Source: Larix kaempferi (lineage: Eukaryota; Streptophyta; Pinopsida; Pinales; Pinaceae). Taken from it: a stretch of DNA of 64,000 nucleotides. The stretch is taken from positions 422,501-486,500 of the forward strand of contig BSBM01001668.1 of NCBI GenBank assembly GCA_027924585.1. Reading direction: 5' to 3'. Below, in pieces: positions 1 through 9,289 of this stretch (position 1 is the stretch's first letter; every line of letters starts with the position of its first letter). Below the pieces are notes generated by a model. That model saw only the letters and a program-made list of their open reading frames with translations. It did no database searches and was not told the DNA's origin. A program made the position numbers and the translations under genes.

Positions 1-539
1 TGCAGAATCGTAATATTCACCAAATTTTCAATCTGATTCATAGGATGCATGAACGTAGTTGAATTGAATGTGATTGTAAATGCAGAGTACAAGTTCTATT
101 ATATTATTATCTTCAACTTTTACTGTTTTGATGCCTTCTTTTAAGACAAAAATAGACCTGATCATGGTTATTTTTCAGAATTCCATTTAAGAAAAAATTA
201 TAGGGCATTCATAAAAATAAAAATATTCCTTTCGAAGTTGTCACTAACTTAAGTTTCTTTCGCCCTACAAAAGGAGAGAACAACTGATTTGGCAATACAG
301 ATCAGAATTCACCAAACTAGTTCTCAGGTCATGTCTTTAGCCATTATATATATATAGTTGAATAACCAAAATTAGAAGTAAATAGCCAAAAAAATGATTA
401 AGATGGGAGGGAACAAAGCCATGATGATGGTTGCCACATCATCGCCTATGAAAAGTTGTAGGTTGCTATTTCAGCAGAGACCATCTTTATGTTTTCTCTC
501 TAAGCCATAGGTTGGTGTTATTTTCATTGTTTCTAATTT
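1..539. other. Intergenic, no gene seen
   Basis: AT-rich sequence without a convincing reading frame, repeat or RNA gene on either strand. Confidence 0.5.
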
Positions 540-845
540 TTGTTCCTGGATTTTGATGGGAAGAACCTTACTCGTCTATTCTGGAACCATACATCAACTT
601 GCGAGGAAGGAGATTCAGCTCAAATGCCAAATTCTTCTTTTGCTCCTGTGGAAGAAAAAGAAATTGCAGCAGCCCAAATCATGAGTAAAGAAAAACTACC
701 CACACTGCTTTCTAGACAGTATGAGCTTCTTCTTGGTACTGCCCTCTTCCGCTACATTGCTGAGTTCCATTGAGCAAACAAACTCCTCCATTGCAAGTTG
801 ATGTCTGGTTCCAGAATAGACGAGAAAGGTTAGCTAGTGCCCTTT
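540..845 (+). pseudogene. Homeodomain recognition-helix remnant
   Basis: In frame 2 from about 797 the sequence reads VDVWFQNRRERLASAL, which matches the third (DNA-contacting) helix of a homeodomain, where WFQNRR is the family signature. It is followed by a stop near 846. A separate 77-codon frame at 540-773, ending ...LFRYIAEFH, lies just upstream in another frame; it may be a shifted remnant of the same gene but has no motif I recognise. Helices 1 and 2 are not visible in any frame. The WFQNRR-coding bases also form one arm of an inverted repeat. I read this as a broken fragment of a plant homeobox gene. The subfamily cannot be assigned, and a chance match of this length is unlikely but not excluded. 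Confidence 0.45.
565..830. repeat. Inverted repeat, 25-bp arms
   Basis: Bases 565-589 are the reverse complement of 806-830 with one mismatch (24 of 25). The right arm contains the codons for the homeodomain WFQNRR motif. The intervening 216 bases are unique. This may be an aborted duplication or the ends of a small foldback insertion; no flanking duplication was found. Confidence 0.7.
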
Positions 846-1299
846 ATTGATTTATTGTATTTTTATGTCTTCGTTGTAGTAACCAGAGCCAGGGAATTTG
901 TTGGCGTGTGACACAGCTACTGGATGGATTGGACTTACATTCTCTTTTTCGGCTGATCTCCCTCTACCACCAACACTGCCATCTGTAAATAACGATTATC
1001 ATCCTAAATACCAAAAACGCTACCGACATGTCAATTATAAAACTGAAATCGAGCCAAAAAATATTATTGCAGACTAAGAAACATACTCATCCCGGGTGAG
1101 GTTTTTTCCCCTTCCAAAGTGCGGCAGTCTGCGGCAGCCTGAGTCAGGCTGAAACCCAAACAAATCGACTAGCGCAATAGGTCCATTCAAATATATCTCA
1201 GAAGCGTACTGGTGATCTTTCTCACTGCTGGTGATCTTTCTGCAAATTTATCTGAGAAGCGTACTAGTGATCATTGTAAATATGAAGTATTACTTGGTA
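846..1299. other. Intergenic with a short direct repeat
   Basis: No gene seen. A ~22-base motif (AGAAGCGTACTGGTGATC and a close copy) occurs near 1,200 and again near 1,255. Confidence 0.4.
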
Positions 1300-1457
1300 A
1301 TCTAACTTTCATTTAAAGTTATTTTACCATTTCATTTAAGGTTATTTTACCATTAAATCAACTATTTATAAATACAAAGTTTGTGGGATCATTGTAAATA
1401 TGAAGTTTGTGAAGAACAATTTATCACACAAGTTTTCTATACGATGTGGACTTCTTG

Positions 1458-1767
1458 CAATGTGCCTTGTGTTGCCAAAGCTTTTGATTACTAAGTATTC
1501 AAAGGTATATTGTTGATTGAAATAGTTGGGTTTAGTTGAAAAATCAAGATGAACGATTGAAATATCTTAAACCTAGAGGAAGAATGGAATGTTATGGAAA
1601 AGGGCAATATTACAATGTGCCTTGTGTTGCCAAAGCTTTTGATTACTAAGTATTCAAAGGTATATTGTTAATTGAAATAGTTGGGTTTAGTTGAAAAAGC
1701 ATGATGAACGATTGAAATATCTTAAACCTAGAGGAAGAATGGAACGTTATGAAAAAAGGCAATATTA
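1458..1767. repeat. 155-bp tandem duplication
   Basis: The block starting CAATGTGCCTTGTGTTGCC at 1,458 recurs at 1,613. The copies are almost identical through the cullin-proximal AGGAAGAATGGAA segment, so the duplication is younger than the split between the palindrome arms. Confidence 0.9.
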
Positions 1768-1972
1768 TTGAGTTAGAAGAATGATGTGATATTATTTATA
1801 AACCTATTCTACACTTAAGACACTTGTTGGTAGTGAGAAATCTCAATTGTTTGATGATTGCAGACAAGTGTGTGGTTGTTTACATTATAGTGTACAATAT
1901 CTGCACCAAGAATTATATTTGGAGAAAATTAGCTATGATATATCTAAGGATTTTACTAGAGAGTACATCTAA
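1728..1972 (+). pseudogene. Cullin N-terminal fragment, left arm
   Basis: Translation from about 1,745 gives MKKGNIIELEE, a stop, then residues matching the opposite arm (IIYKPILHLRHLL ... LNCLMIADKCVVVYIIVYNIC). This is the beginning of a cullin: plant CUL1 proteins start with an IDLEQGWDYM-like segment and contain a YTTIYNMC-like segment in the first helices. Cullins are scaffolds of SCF-type ubiquitin ligases, and this N-terminal repeat binds the SKP1 adaptor. Only about 80 codons are present, with at least one in-frame stop and a lost reading frame after the conserved cysteine. It is a dead fragment, more decayed than its right-arm partner. Confidence 0.75.
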
Positions 1973-2276
1973 CATATATTATTAAATATATGTACTCTCT
2001 AGTGTAATCATTAGATCTATCAAAGATAATTTGCTCTGAATAAAACTCATGGTATCTATGAGCACACATATTGTAGACGACAGTATAAACAACCACAAGC
2101 TCATCCACGGTCATCAGACAATTGAGATCTCCCTCCTCCAACCAATGTCTTAAGTGTAGAATAGCTTTATAAATACTATCCCATCCTTCTTCCAAGTCAA
2201 TGATATTCCCTTTTTCACAGCAAGTGATCCTTTCCCTACGTTTAATATATCTCCACTGTTCATTGTCCCTTTTCAA
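1956..2276 (-). pseudogene. Cullin (CUL1-like) N-terminal fragment, right arm
   Basis: An open frame of 106 codons begins MKRDNEQWRYIKRRER and continues CCEKGNIIDLEEGWDSIYKAI ... LNCLMTVDELVVVYTVVYNMC ... YSEQIIFDRSNDYTREYI. The IIDLEEGWDSI and YTVVYNMC segments are the conserved first-repeat motifs of plant CUL1-type cullins, which normally run to about 740 residues; here only the first ~75 are present. The frame then crosses the palindrome centre into unrelated residues. The ~25 residues before the cullin start are not typical of CUL1 and may be 5' leader now in frame. The window shows no other cullin exon, so this is a captured or residual first exon. Confidence 0.8.
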
Positions 2277-3666
2277 CTAAAATAAATTGTTTTAAACAAT
2301 AGCAATTGGAATACTCGTTATTCAAGATATTTTGCAGCACAAGCAAGGCACACTCCAAGTAGTCTGCAACATATAGAGAACACTTTATGATAAATTGTTG
2401 ATCACAAACTTCGTATTTATAATGATCCCACAAGATTTGTATTCATAAAGAGTTGATTTAATGATAAAGTAGCCTTAGATGACCGTTATATGATTGTTGT
2501 ATGATCAAGTAGTCCCTTGAATTGGTGTTCTTGATTTAAGATAAACTAGCCTTAGATGATCGTTAGATGATTGTTGGTTGATAAGTAGTTCCTTGAATTC
2601 TTGTTTTTATTTTTTATTTATTTTTATTATTACAATAATAAATAATTGTTTAAAATAATTGATGATGATGATGATGGTGATTAATGTCCAAATTCGATCC
2701 ATAGGACATTAAGAGAAATGACAAGCTATAGATTATTTGCTTTGTTTTAAAATATTATTCGTATGCTCAAAAGCATTAGGGAGAAGTTTCCCTAGCTCGC
2801 CATAGTTTTGAGGGATTAGAATCTTAGAGAGGTCGATGTTGGAGAAAATATTATGGAACCAAGATCTAATGCGGGTGTGGGTGGGGCACTAAGAGAGTGA
2901 TTTTCACCTTCAATGTTCATATACTTGCAAAGGTGGCAATTCCTTTCCTCCCATGGCGTCTTAGGAGTAGTCTAGTGCTCAATTTCACTATGGATCTCAT
3001 GAGAGTTCATTCTAATGTTGTCATATTAACTTTTTTTCTTTGAGCTCGTTAATTTAGAGAGATAATTTTGATCCTCAAGATTAGGTTAATTATCTCTTTA
3101 TAATATCGTAATTTTCTTTTAACCTCTAAATCTTCCTTACACCACATTTTCTCTTTCAACATAGAAGTAATAATAGTTTTAATGTTATCAATGTTTTGCA
3201 GAGTGATAGTTTTGTCAATTCCCTAATTATTTAACCAAGTTATGGCATCTTTATGCCACCCCTACTTGAGGCATATGTGTTTTTGGATGGAGTTAAGAGA
3301 AATTTTACGAAGTCAGTGGTCTCTTGTATTGTTTAATTTGTGCTTGTACATTAGATACCTAATCATAGCAATACTTTCAATGGGGGAGAACCCTACTTCT
3401 AAGAGGAGAAATGGGTAGGGAATATTGCTCTTAATTTTAATATTATAGGTAATAAACCATTTCAAGATTTGCTCAATCATTCTCCATTATTTACTAGAAA
3501 TGCTGCAACACCAAGATTCACATCCATATAAGATAATGAGAGTGATGAGTGTTTTAAAGAGGAATTTATTTATGTCCCACATCAAAAGGTTTGTTGCTTT
3601 ACAGTAGTTTTCAAGATCAAAGTGGGATTTCCACCCTCCATTATTCCTCTTCTTTGTGATTTAATT

Positions 3667-4017
3667 TCAGTTGATCTTGTGATGGAAGTCAATTTCGAGA
3701 TATTTATAAGAAGTCACTTCCTCCATGTTTCTATTGTCATATACAAAATTATCGTGAGTTCCCTTATTGGACTTGATAACCATGAATTTTGTTTTGTCGA
3801 TGTTAACAATCATGCCTATATTGGAGTAGAAGTCCTTGAGAATTCCTAATTGCTTCACAAGATCATAGAGCCACCTTTCCCTAAGCATTATATCATCAGC
3901 ATAGAGAAGAAGCAAGGTGACTATTCCTGCTAATGTCGTTCTAGTACAACTTGCTTCTTCTAAACAACCTTCCGTCTGATCAATGTAATGCAAAAAAGGG
4001 TAGGGGAGAGGGAGCAC
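3667..4017 (-). pseudogene. LINE reverse transcriptase, YADD part
   Basis: This 116-codon frame holds LLLYADDIML, where the DD pair is catalytic, and a downstream GMIVNIDKTKFMV segment typical of LINE RT after the active site. The SYKYLEIDF segment corresponds to the conserved YKYLG motif with the glycine replaced by E. The first ~30 codons belong to another frame and overlap the upstream piece. Confidence 0.8.
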
Positions 4018-4202
4018 CCCTGCTTAACTCCCATATTATAGTTAGTATCATGAAACCATCCTTTAAAGTTATTGAACTTGGAAATGATGTTCTCATATAG
4101 CCTTATAGGTATAGACCTCAACCCAAAAGGCACATTTAACTCCTCTAACCTACTCCAAATGTTCTTTCTATGCACCGTATCAAAATGATTTCTAAAGTCC
4201 AC
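3960..4202 (-). pseudogene. LINE reverse transcriptase, fingers/palm part
   Basis: The reading frame MDFRNHFDTVHRKNIWSRL ... VKQGCSLSPTLFCITL matches the RT region between the DFRKAFD motif (here DFRNHFD) and the GVKQGCPLSPTLF motif of LINE ORF2. The usual FD aspartate of the catalytic triad is retained in HFD. A frameshift around 3,960-4,017 separates it from the YADD part. The domain copies element RNA into DNA at a nicked target; this copy is inactive. Confidence 0.8.
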
Positions 4203-4210
4203 CCAAAATC

Positions 4211-4689
4211 ACCATAAAAAGGTGATGGAAGCCCCCATTCAACATCCATAAACCAATCTTCATACCCTTATGCTGCCAAAATTCCTATTGAACTTTAGCC
4301 TATCACCTTCAACTTCAGCTCCACCATTATAGTTGAGTCTTGGCCACCCCATTGGGCATTTGGAGAAGTGAAGGGAACTCTAGAGAACTGGTGGACTACT
4401 CTCATACTGCTGCAAGAACTCCCAGAACCTTATCATTGGAGGTAAACCATTTCAATCCCTTGTTTTCCATTAATACAAAAAAACTTCAAATATCTTACTG
4501 AGTTCCACATGGTTATTTATTTTTTACTTTTTTAGTTTAGATTTACTTTTATATTAGCACTTGCACATGTTGTTTTAATATTTATTTTTTACTCATTTTG
4601 CATATCACTGCTACCCATTATCAAACTGCTACTAAGAGTTCCTGAATCCTTAGTAGGTTATTTTTAGCACAAGTTGGGGTGAAAACTCC
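4211..4689. other. Intergenic, no gene seen
   Basis: No motif was recognised on either strand. The first ~300 bases could be eroded LINE or additional-ORF sequence, but nothing supports either. Confidence 0.4.
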
Positions 4690-6285
4690 AGCTACAATGT
4701 GCATGAACTCTGACTGCGATGCAGTCATAGTCATCGTCACGTAACTTCGCATCAAACTGAGTCTTATCTGGCTTTTGTGTATTTCTTCTTTCCAGCTCCA
4801 ACACATCTGTGTTGGGGTTATTTCCCTTTTCTCCTACTGTCGAATAGCCATCTTGCTATTGTTCTTGCTCTTCTTCCTGCTGATCATCTTCTCCTTTATC
4901 TTGTTGATAACTATCATCGGCACTCTCATCAGATGTCATCAGAAATGCTTCTAGTGCATCAACTTCCATTCCGACGGCCAATCCTCAATAATGAGCCAAT
5001 ATTCAACGCATCCAGCTTATATTGAACCTCATACCATTCTGAATTTGATGGCTCTCTGGGCTGCATGAATATAGAATGGGGACCATCCTTGAATCTCATC
5101 TTCTTGATGTACACAACTGTTATCTGCTATACGCAAAGTGCAAATAATCACCTCGCATAATTGCTCATAAAATGTATATAATTGAGCATTGTTCAACCTT
5201 TGTCTTTTTGTCCTTTCATTGTTCCACATATTTGCATATCGATCTCTGCGACAATCTCCAATGAACACCGATAAATTCTGCTGGTACTTTGGCTCTTTCC
5301 AACCCACAAATGTGATGAGGACTATCAGCCAGCTGAAGTGAAATTGATAGCCATTTTCTTGTGCATATGCTACATCATCCATAAATTCATTCAATAAGTA
5401 GTCTACCCAATTGAATGGTATCCCGTCCTTAGCTTTAGCGGCAAGGGAGATCGCAGCAGCTGACACTTCTGTCGGTCTGCATTTTCTTAGTACTCTATCT
5501 ATGAGCAATTGCACTGTGAACTGCGTGGCATCATCTTTAATCTGGTCTACTTGATACCCATGAATTCCTTTAATTAACCCAAATTCTCTCTTCATCTTCT
5601 TGGCAAGTTCTTTATCTTTGTTCGTACCCACAAGCTCTATTATGGGGTCACTACCTCGTTTGCTTAGATGGGTGATCCTATAGATTGGGTCGATATTTAT
5701 ATTTATCTTATGGTCTAGCCACAAGTATCCTTGGTGTGTGCACGACAAAAACATATGCATGATGGTTTTTAGATATTGACTTTGCCCAAAGTGCGAAATA
5801 CTTAATAGGTTCAACAGTCTTGAAGACTGTAATAGTGCAATATAGTCATGTTCTTGTATGGTCGTCTGCTTAGTGCAGTCATCAAATTTTCTGCCCATGT
5901 ATCGGTCTGGTTGAAACTGTGGATACTTGGTCGAATTCAATAGATCGTAATGTGTGAACTTACACTATGGGATCTTGCCCAACAATTTTTCCTTCTCCCG
6001 AACATGGCTTGACATCGGCGGTAGAGGGATGTCATACTACAAGTTCTTCTTCAGCACTATCACCAGTTCATCATATATGCGCGGTAGAATGTATTCAGGT
6101 ATCAACATAATTGATCTCTCGCGAGGTCGCTCTTCCTGTTCATCTCTTGGTGTTTCTACAGCCTGAGGCTTTTGTTGTTCCTTGGTATTCTGCTTACCCT
6201 TCTGCTTGGATTCTAGTGCATGCGGATGTGAAGCTGTAGAATTCCCACCCTTCTCTTGAGTTGTTGTTTCCACGGGAGTCTTCAT
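4690..6285 (-). pseudogene. Retroelement additional ORF (aORF) fragment
   Basis: One minus-strand frame runs from MKTPVETTTQEKGG (6,285) to 5,029 with two in-frame stops (near 6,036 and 5,970). It then shifts frame and continues as acidic, Q-rich sequence (SADDSYQQDKGEDDQQEEE) to about 4,690. The central part (SRLLNLLSISHFG, YLWLDHKININID, FNWVDYLLNEF, SWLIVLITFVGWKEP) aligns by eye with the third ORF of the inner gypsy element at 9,290-12,250 (GLLGLINMLHFG, SLWLDSEISITID, INWSLFLLNQL, SWLLLLIAFVASKEP). It is therefore a second, diverged member of the same retroelement-encoded family. The N-terminus is charged and low-complexity. I know no function for it. No accompanying gag/pol or LTR was found here. 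Confidence 0.65.
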
Positions 6286-6684
6286 AAGTAATTCTAGAAC
6301 ATACTATTGAAATTTATTTAATATCTCTTATAGGTATTCTTTCTCAGACATGTACTGTCGGAATGCTCTGTTCTTTGCTGGTAAACACTCAGAAGTTACT
6401 CACGGTAAAATAGGTAACTATCTGCTTCTTTGCTTTTTATATCCATAATCCAAACTAAGACGAGCCCAAAACTGGCTATGTTAACATTAAATGTTATGTT
6501 CATTATCCAAATATACCTTAGATATTAGTCCTTTCCTTACATTAAATGTGTCTTCAATGGACAAGCATGCCTTAAAGCGAAAAAATCTGATTTCCTGAAA
6601 GTACTATATAATGGTTAGTTTTGAAACAAAAACTTTAACGACTAGTTTTCTCAAGCTTCTTCGAAGGTTAGGTCAGTGGCGAAG
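6286..6684. other. Left flank of outer gypsy element
   Basis: No gene seen. The last five bases (6,680-6,684, CGAAG) are the left copy of the target-site duplication of the 18.5-kb element that follows. Confidence 0.6.
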
Positions 6685-7237
6685 TGATCCAAGTCATGTC
6701 CAGGAAGCACGAGGGGGACAACAGTTCGACTGAATGAGTCAGCTCTATTATGGCGGAAGAAATAAGAAGCATAATAAGCAAAGCAAGATTACACTACATA
6801 GATAAACACAACTATGCACCGACAATATGCAAGAATGCGAACTGTTTTTCTATTATTGACAAGATAACTTGTTGTATGTTACAATATTATACATGCTTAT
6901 ATAAAGAGTGTTGAGACGCTTGGGTTCCTTGCCATTACATTGAGTTATGAAGAAGAAGTTATGACGGTTCAATAGTTCAACCGTTATAGTCGTCTGGAAG
7001 ATAGAGAGACAGTCTAATGAAGTTCAACAGTCGTTGGTCACATGTCGATGCTGCTTGTCAATGTCCCGAAACTGTGATGTTGCTGAAGATGCTGAAGGTG
7101 TGGAGTGTGTCGCAATGTCTCAAAGTTGAGACTCATCGAAGTTGTGTCGAAGTTGCTGAGTTTGTCGAAGTCATGTCGATTCGAAACTTGTCAAAGTTGT
7201 ATCGACATTGATGACTTGCCAACTGTAATGTCGATCA
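6685..7237 (-). repeat. LTR of outer gypsy (3' LTR in element sense)
   Basis: It matches 24,607-25,175 along its length with scattered substitutions and small indels. Both copies contain GTCGAAGTTG-type short repeats near the inner end. The left TSD abuts at 6,684. Confidence 0.93.
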
Positions 7238-7434
7238 GACCTCCTTACTTAGGAAACAATGGTCCCCATTGTTTACTCGTGAAGATGAGGAAACTTGTCA
7301 GTTAATTAAGTAATAGAGTACCACTTTCCTTGAGATGGGAGCTGGCCAGCTTTGGCAACCTGAAACAAGGGAATTGCGTTCTTCCTTGTATGGCGTACTC
7401 ATCATCCCATAACGGTGTCACAAGGAAGAGGCTC

Positions 7435-8389
7435 CTAAACATATGGATGGATGTCTTTTGGTTCTGCTGTGGATATGTCATTCTGTTCCAACAAGGGTGC
7501 ATGGTATGGTCGAAGTATATCCACATTGGATACTAGATACAAACCCAGGCATGTAGGAATGTCGAGCTGGAAAGCATTATCGCTAATCTGTCGAAGAATA
7601 CTGTAAGGACCATATCGCAATGGCTTCAACCTATTGAATGGACCAGTGAAGCTCTCCTTCTTGAGATGTAGCTAGACCTTATCCCCAAATTGGAATGAAT
7701 GAGGAATATGATGCTTGCCATGTCGGGCCTTAGATTTCTCGCTTTCTCTTCGCAACATTTCATGTGCTTGCTTCTAGATGTCGCATATCTGATCTCGAAA
7801 CTTGACTGCTTTATCAACTTCTCGCTGGCTGTAGTTGGTGTCACTCGGCTGTGTTGAGGAGCTGATCAAGTGAATAGGTGTTGAGGGATGAAATCCGTAA
7901 TAGATCTCAAATGGACTCTTTCCTATAGAGATGTGCTGAGCTCGATTGTAGCTATGATGGATGTATGGAAGACTTTCATCCCATGTTCTTTGATGCTGGT
8001 TATTGTACATGCAAAGTAGTTGTACTACCAAGTGATTCACAACTTCCATCTGTCCGTCGATCTGAAGATGGAAAGTTCTCGACAATGAGAGTCGTGTGTC
8101 TAGTAGTTGCTAGAGGTCTTCCAAAATATGTTGATGAATCTAGAATTTCGGTCATAAATGATGGTTGTTGGTAAGCCAAAGTGTTACCAAATATGTGTAA
8201 AGAAGAGTTGAGCAGTGTGCTACGCTGTCATGGTCTTCTTACATGGTATGCGAATGGCCATCTTGGAAAATCGGTCGACTACTACTAATATCGTGTCATG
8301 CTGATGTCTGGTAGTAGGATATCTCATCAGGTAGTCCATAGAAACAAATTCCCATGGTTGACTAGGAACTGGCAAATGTGTGTAGAATC
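7435..8389 (-). pseudogene. Outer gypsy integrase, core and C-terminal part
   Basis: Minus-strand frames include a core start (PWEFVSMDYLM, VVVDRFSKMAIRIP), the later core (MYNNQHQRTWDESLPYIHHS, KSPFEIYYGFHPSTP) and the C-terminal segment MKPLRYGPYSILRQISDNAF ... LYLVSNVDILRPYH. This is integrase, which inserts element cDNA into the host chromosome. Its N-terminal zinc region lies on the far side of the inner element (19,632 onward), and the reading resumes across the gap when one TSD copy is removed. Several stops and frameshifts are present. No chromodomain was recognised after the C-terminal domain. Confidence 0.85.
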
Positions 8390-9268
8390 TGTTGACTCAA
8401 ACCCAGTCGACAGGGGTTCCCATCATTGTCGAAACCAACCCACCCCGATCTCCCTGAGCACTGGCTCGGACAGGTCTTACCCTGCCAAGCAACACCTGTA
8501 GAGTAGATGAGGTCTCACCCGAGGTGATCAAGGGAGAGTGGATGGAACCATGTTTCCGCTGAATGAAGGAGGAATTTGCGGCATCTACTTACTTAACTTA
8601 TTTATTGCAACACTCAAAACAAATCTATGGATTCATGATTAACATCATTCGGATTCATAGCATTATTCAACAGAAACATTCACCATGAGAAGTATAACAT
8701 TAAAGTATTAACTACAGTAAGAAATCATCGCAACATGCATTAACAAAGAAGGTACACAAGGAATTTTACCAAATGGTTCTGTCATGTCATATTACTTCAG
8801 AAAAACCCTGATACAACATCTCCGCAAAACCAAATCTCAAAAATATCACTTGATCTCACATACAGACTCAAAGATGCGCATAAAGAATATCAAAGATCGT
8901 ACTCCTCTCACCTCTCAAAGTTATTCTCCTTAACTTAGTTATCCAACACATATGACTCTTTGACTATAGATAGGCTTCCACCTTTACAATGCTTGTCCAC
9001 TTACTAACAACTTCCTAACTGACTCATGGACAAATAACCCAAAATCTAACTGACATGGTCCAAATGACCCAAAAACCCTTCTACTGCGGTACAATTAGCT
9101 CAAATTTACATCTCATATGGTCAAATGAACCAAAAACCCGCCTATTCTGGGACAAACAACTCAAAAAATACATAAAAATATTTTATTCTTCTGCCTTCCG
9201 CGACCTCTTCTGATGTGTCCTAGCATAAGCGATGCTGCGATTCTTCCTTACCAAATCGCCTGCCAACA
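8390..9268 (-). repeat. LTR of inner gypsy (3' LTR in element sense)
   Basis: It aligns over its full length with 18,750-19,631. The ends are TGTTG and CAACA. A G-rich purine run on the minus strand (TTGGGGGCT) adjoins it at 9,269-9,277 and is the likely polypurine tract. Confidence 0.93.
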
Positions 9269-9289
9269 AGCCCCCAATACAATCTTGTG

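Larger units (their letters stand above)
1300..2600. repeat. Palindrome carrying cullin fragments in both arms
   Basis: The left arm (about 1300-1977) and right arm (about 1978-2600) are diverged reverse complements. The centre is a near-perfect hairpin (AGAGAGTACAT ... ATGTACTCTCT) around 1,960-2,003. Matching landmarks outward include the CTTAAACCTAG/TATTAAACGTAG segment before the cullin start, the TGTGCCTTG...TTGCC block, and TTTGTGGGATCATTGTAAATA with its flanking AAATCAAC. The arms differ by many substitutions, by a 155-bp tandem duplication in the left arm, and by a ~75-bp duplication (about 2,470-2,605) in the right. Each arm carries the start of a cullin-like reading frame pointing at the centre. 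Confidence 0.8.
2650..4210 (-). mobile_element. Degenerate LINE (non-LTR retrotransposon), 3' part
   Basis: Minus-strand frames give a LINE reverse transcriptase (VKQGCSLSPTLF, LLLYADDIML) and, further 3' at about 3,530-2,900, the tail typical of such ORF2 proteins (a CESWCCSIS-like segment, LLLEVGFSPIESIAMIRYLM). The 5' part (endonuclease) is absent, consistent with 5' truncation. The 3' end is near 2,650-2,680, next to a short (ATC)n/(TCA)n run; RTE-type LINEs often end in short microsatellites, so this may be the natural 3' end. Clade not assigned. Confidence 0.75.
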
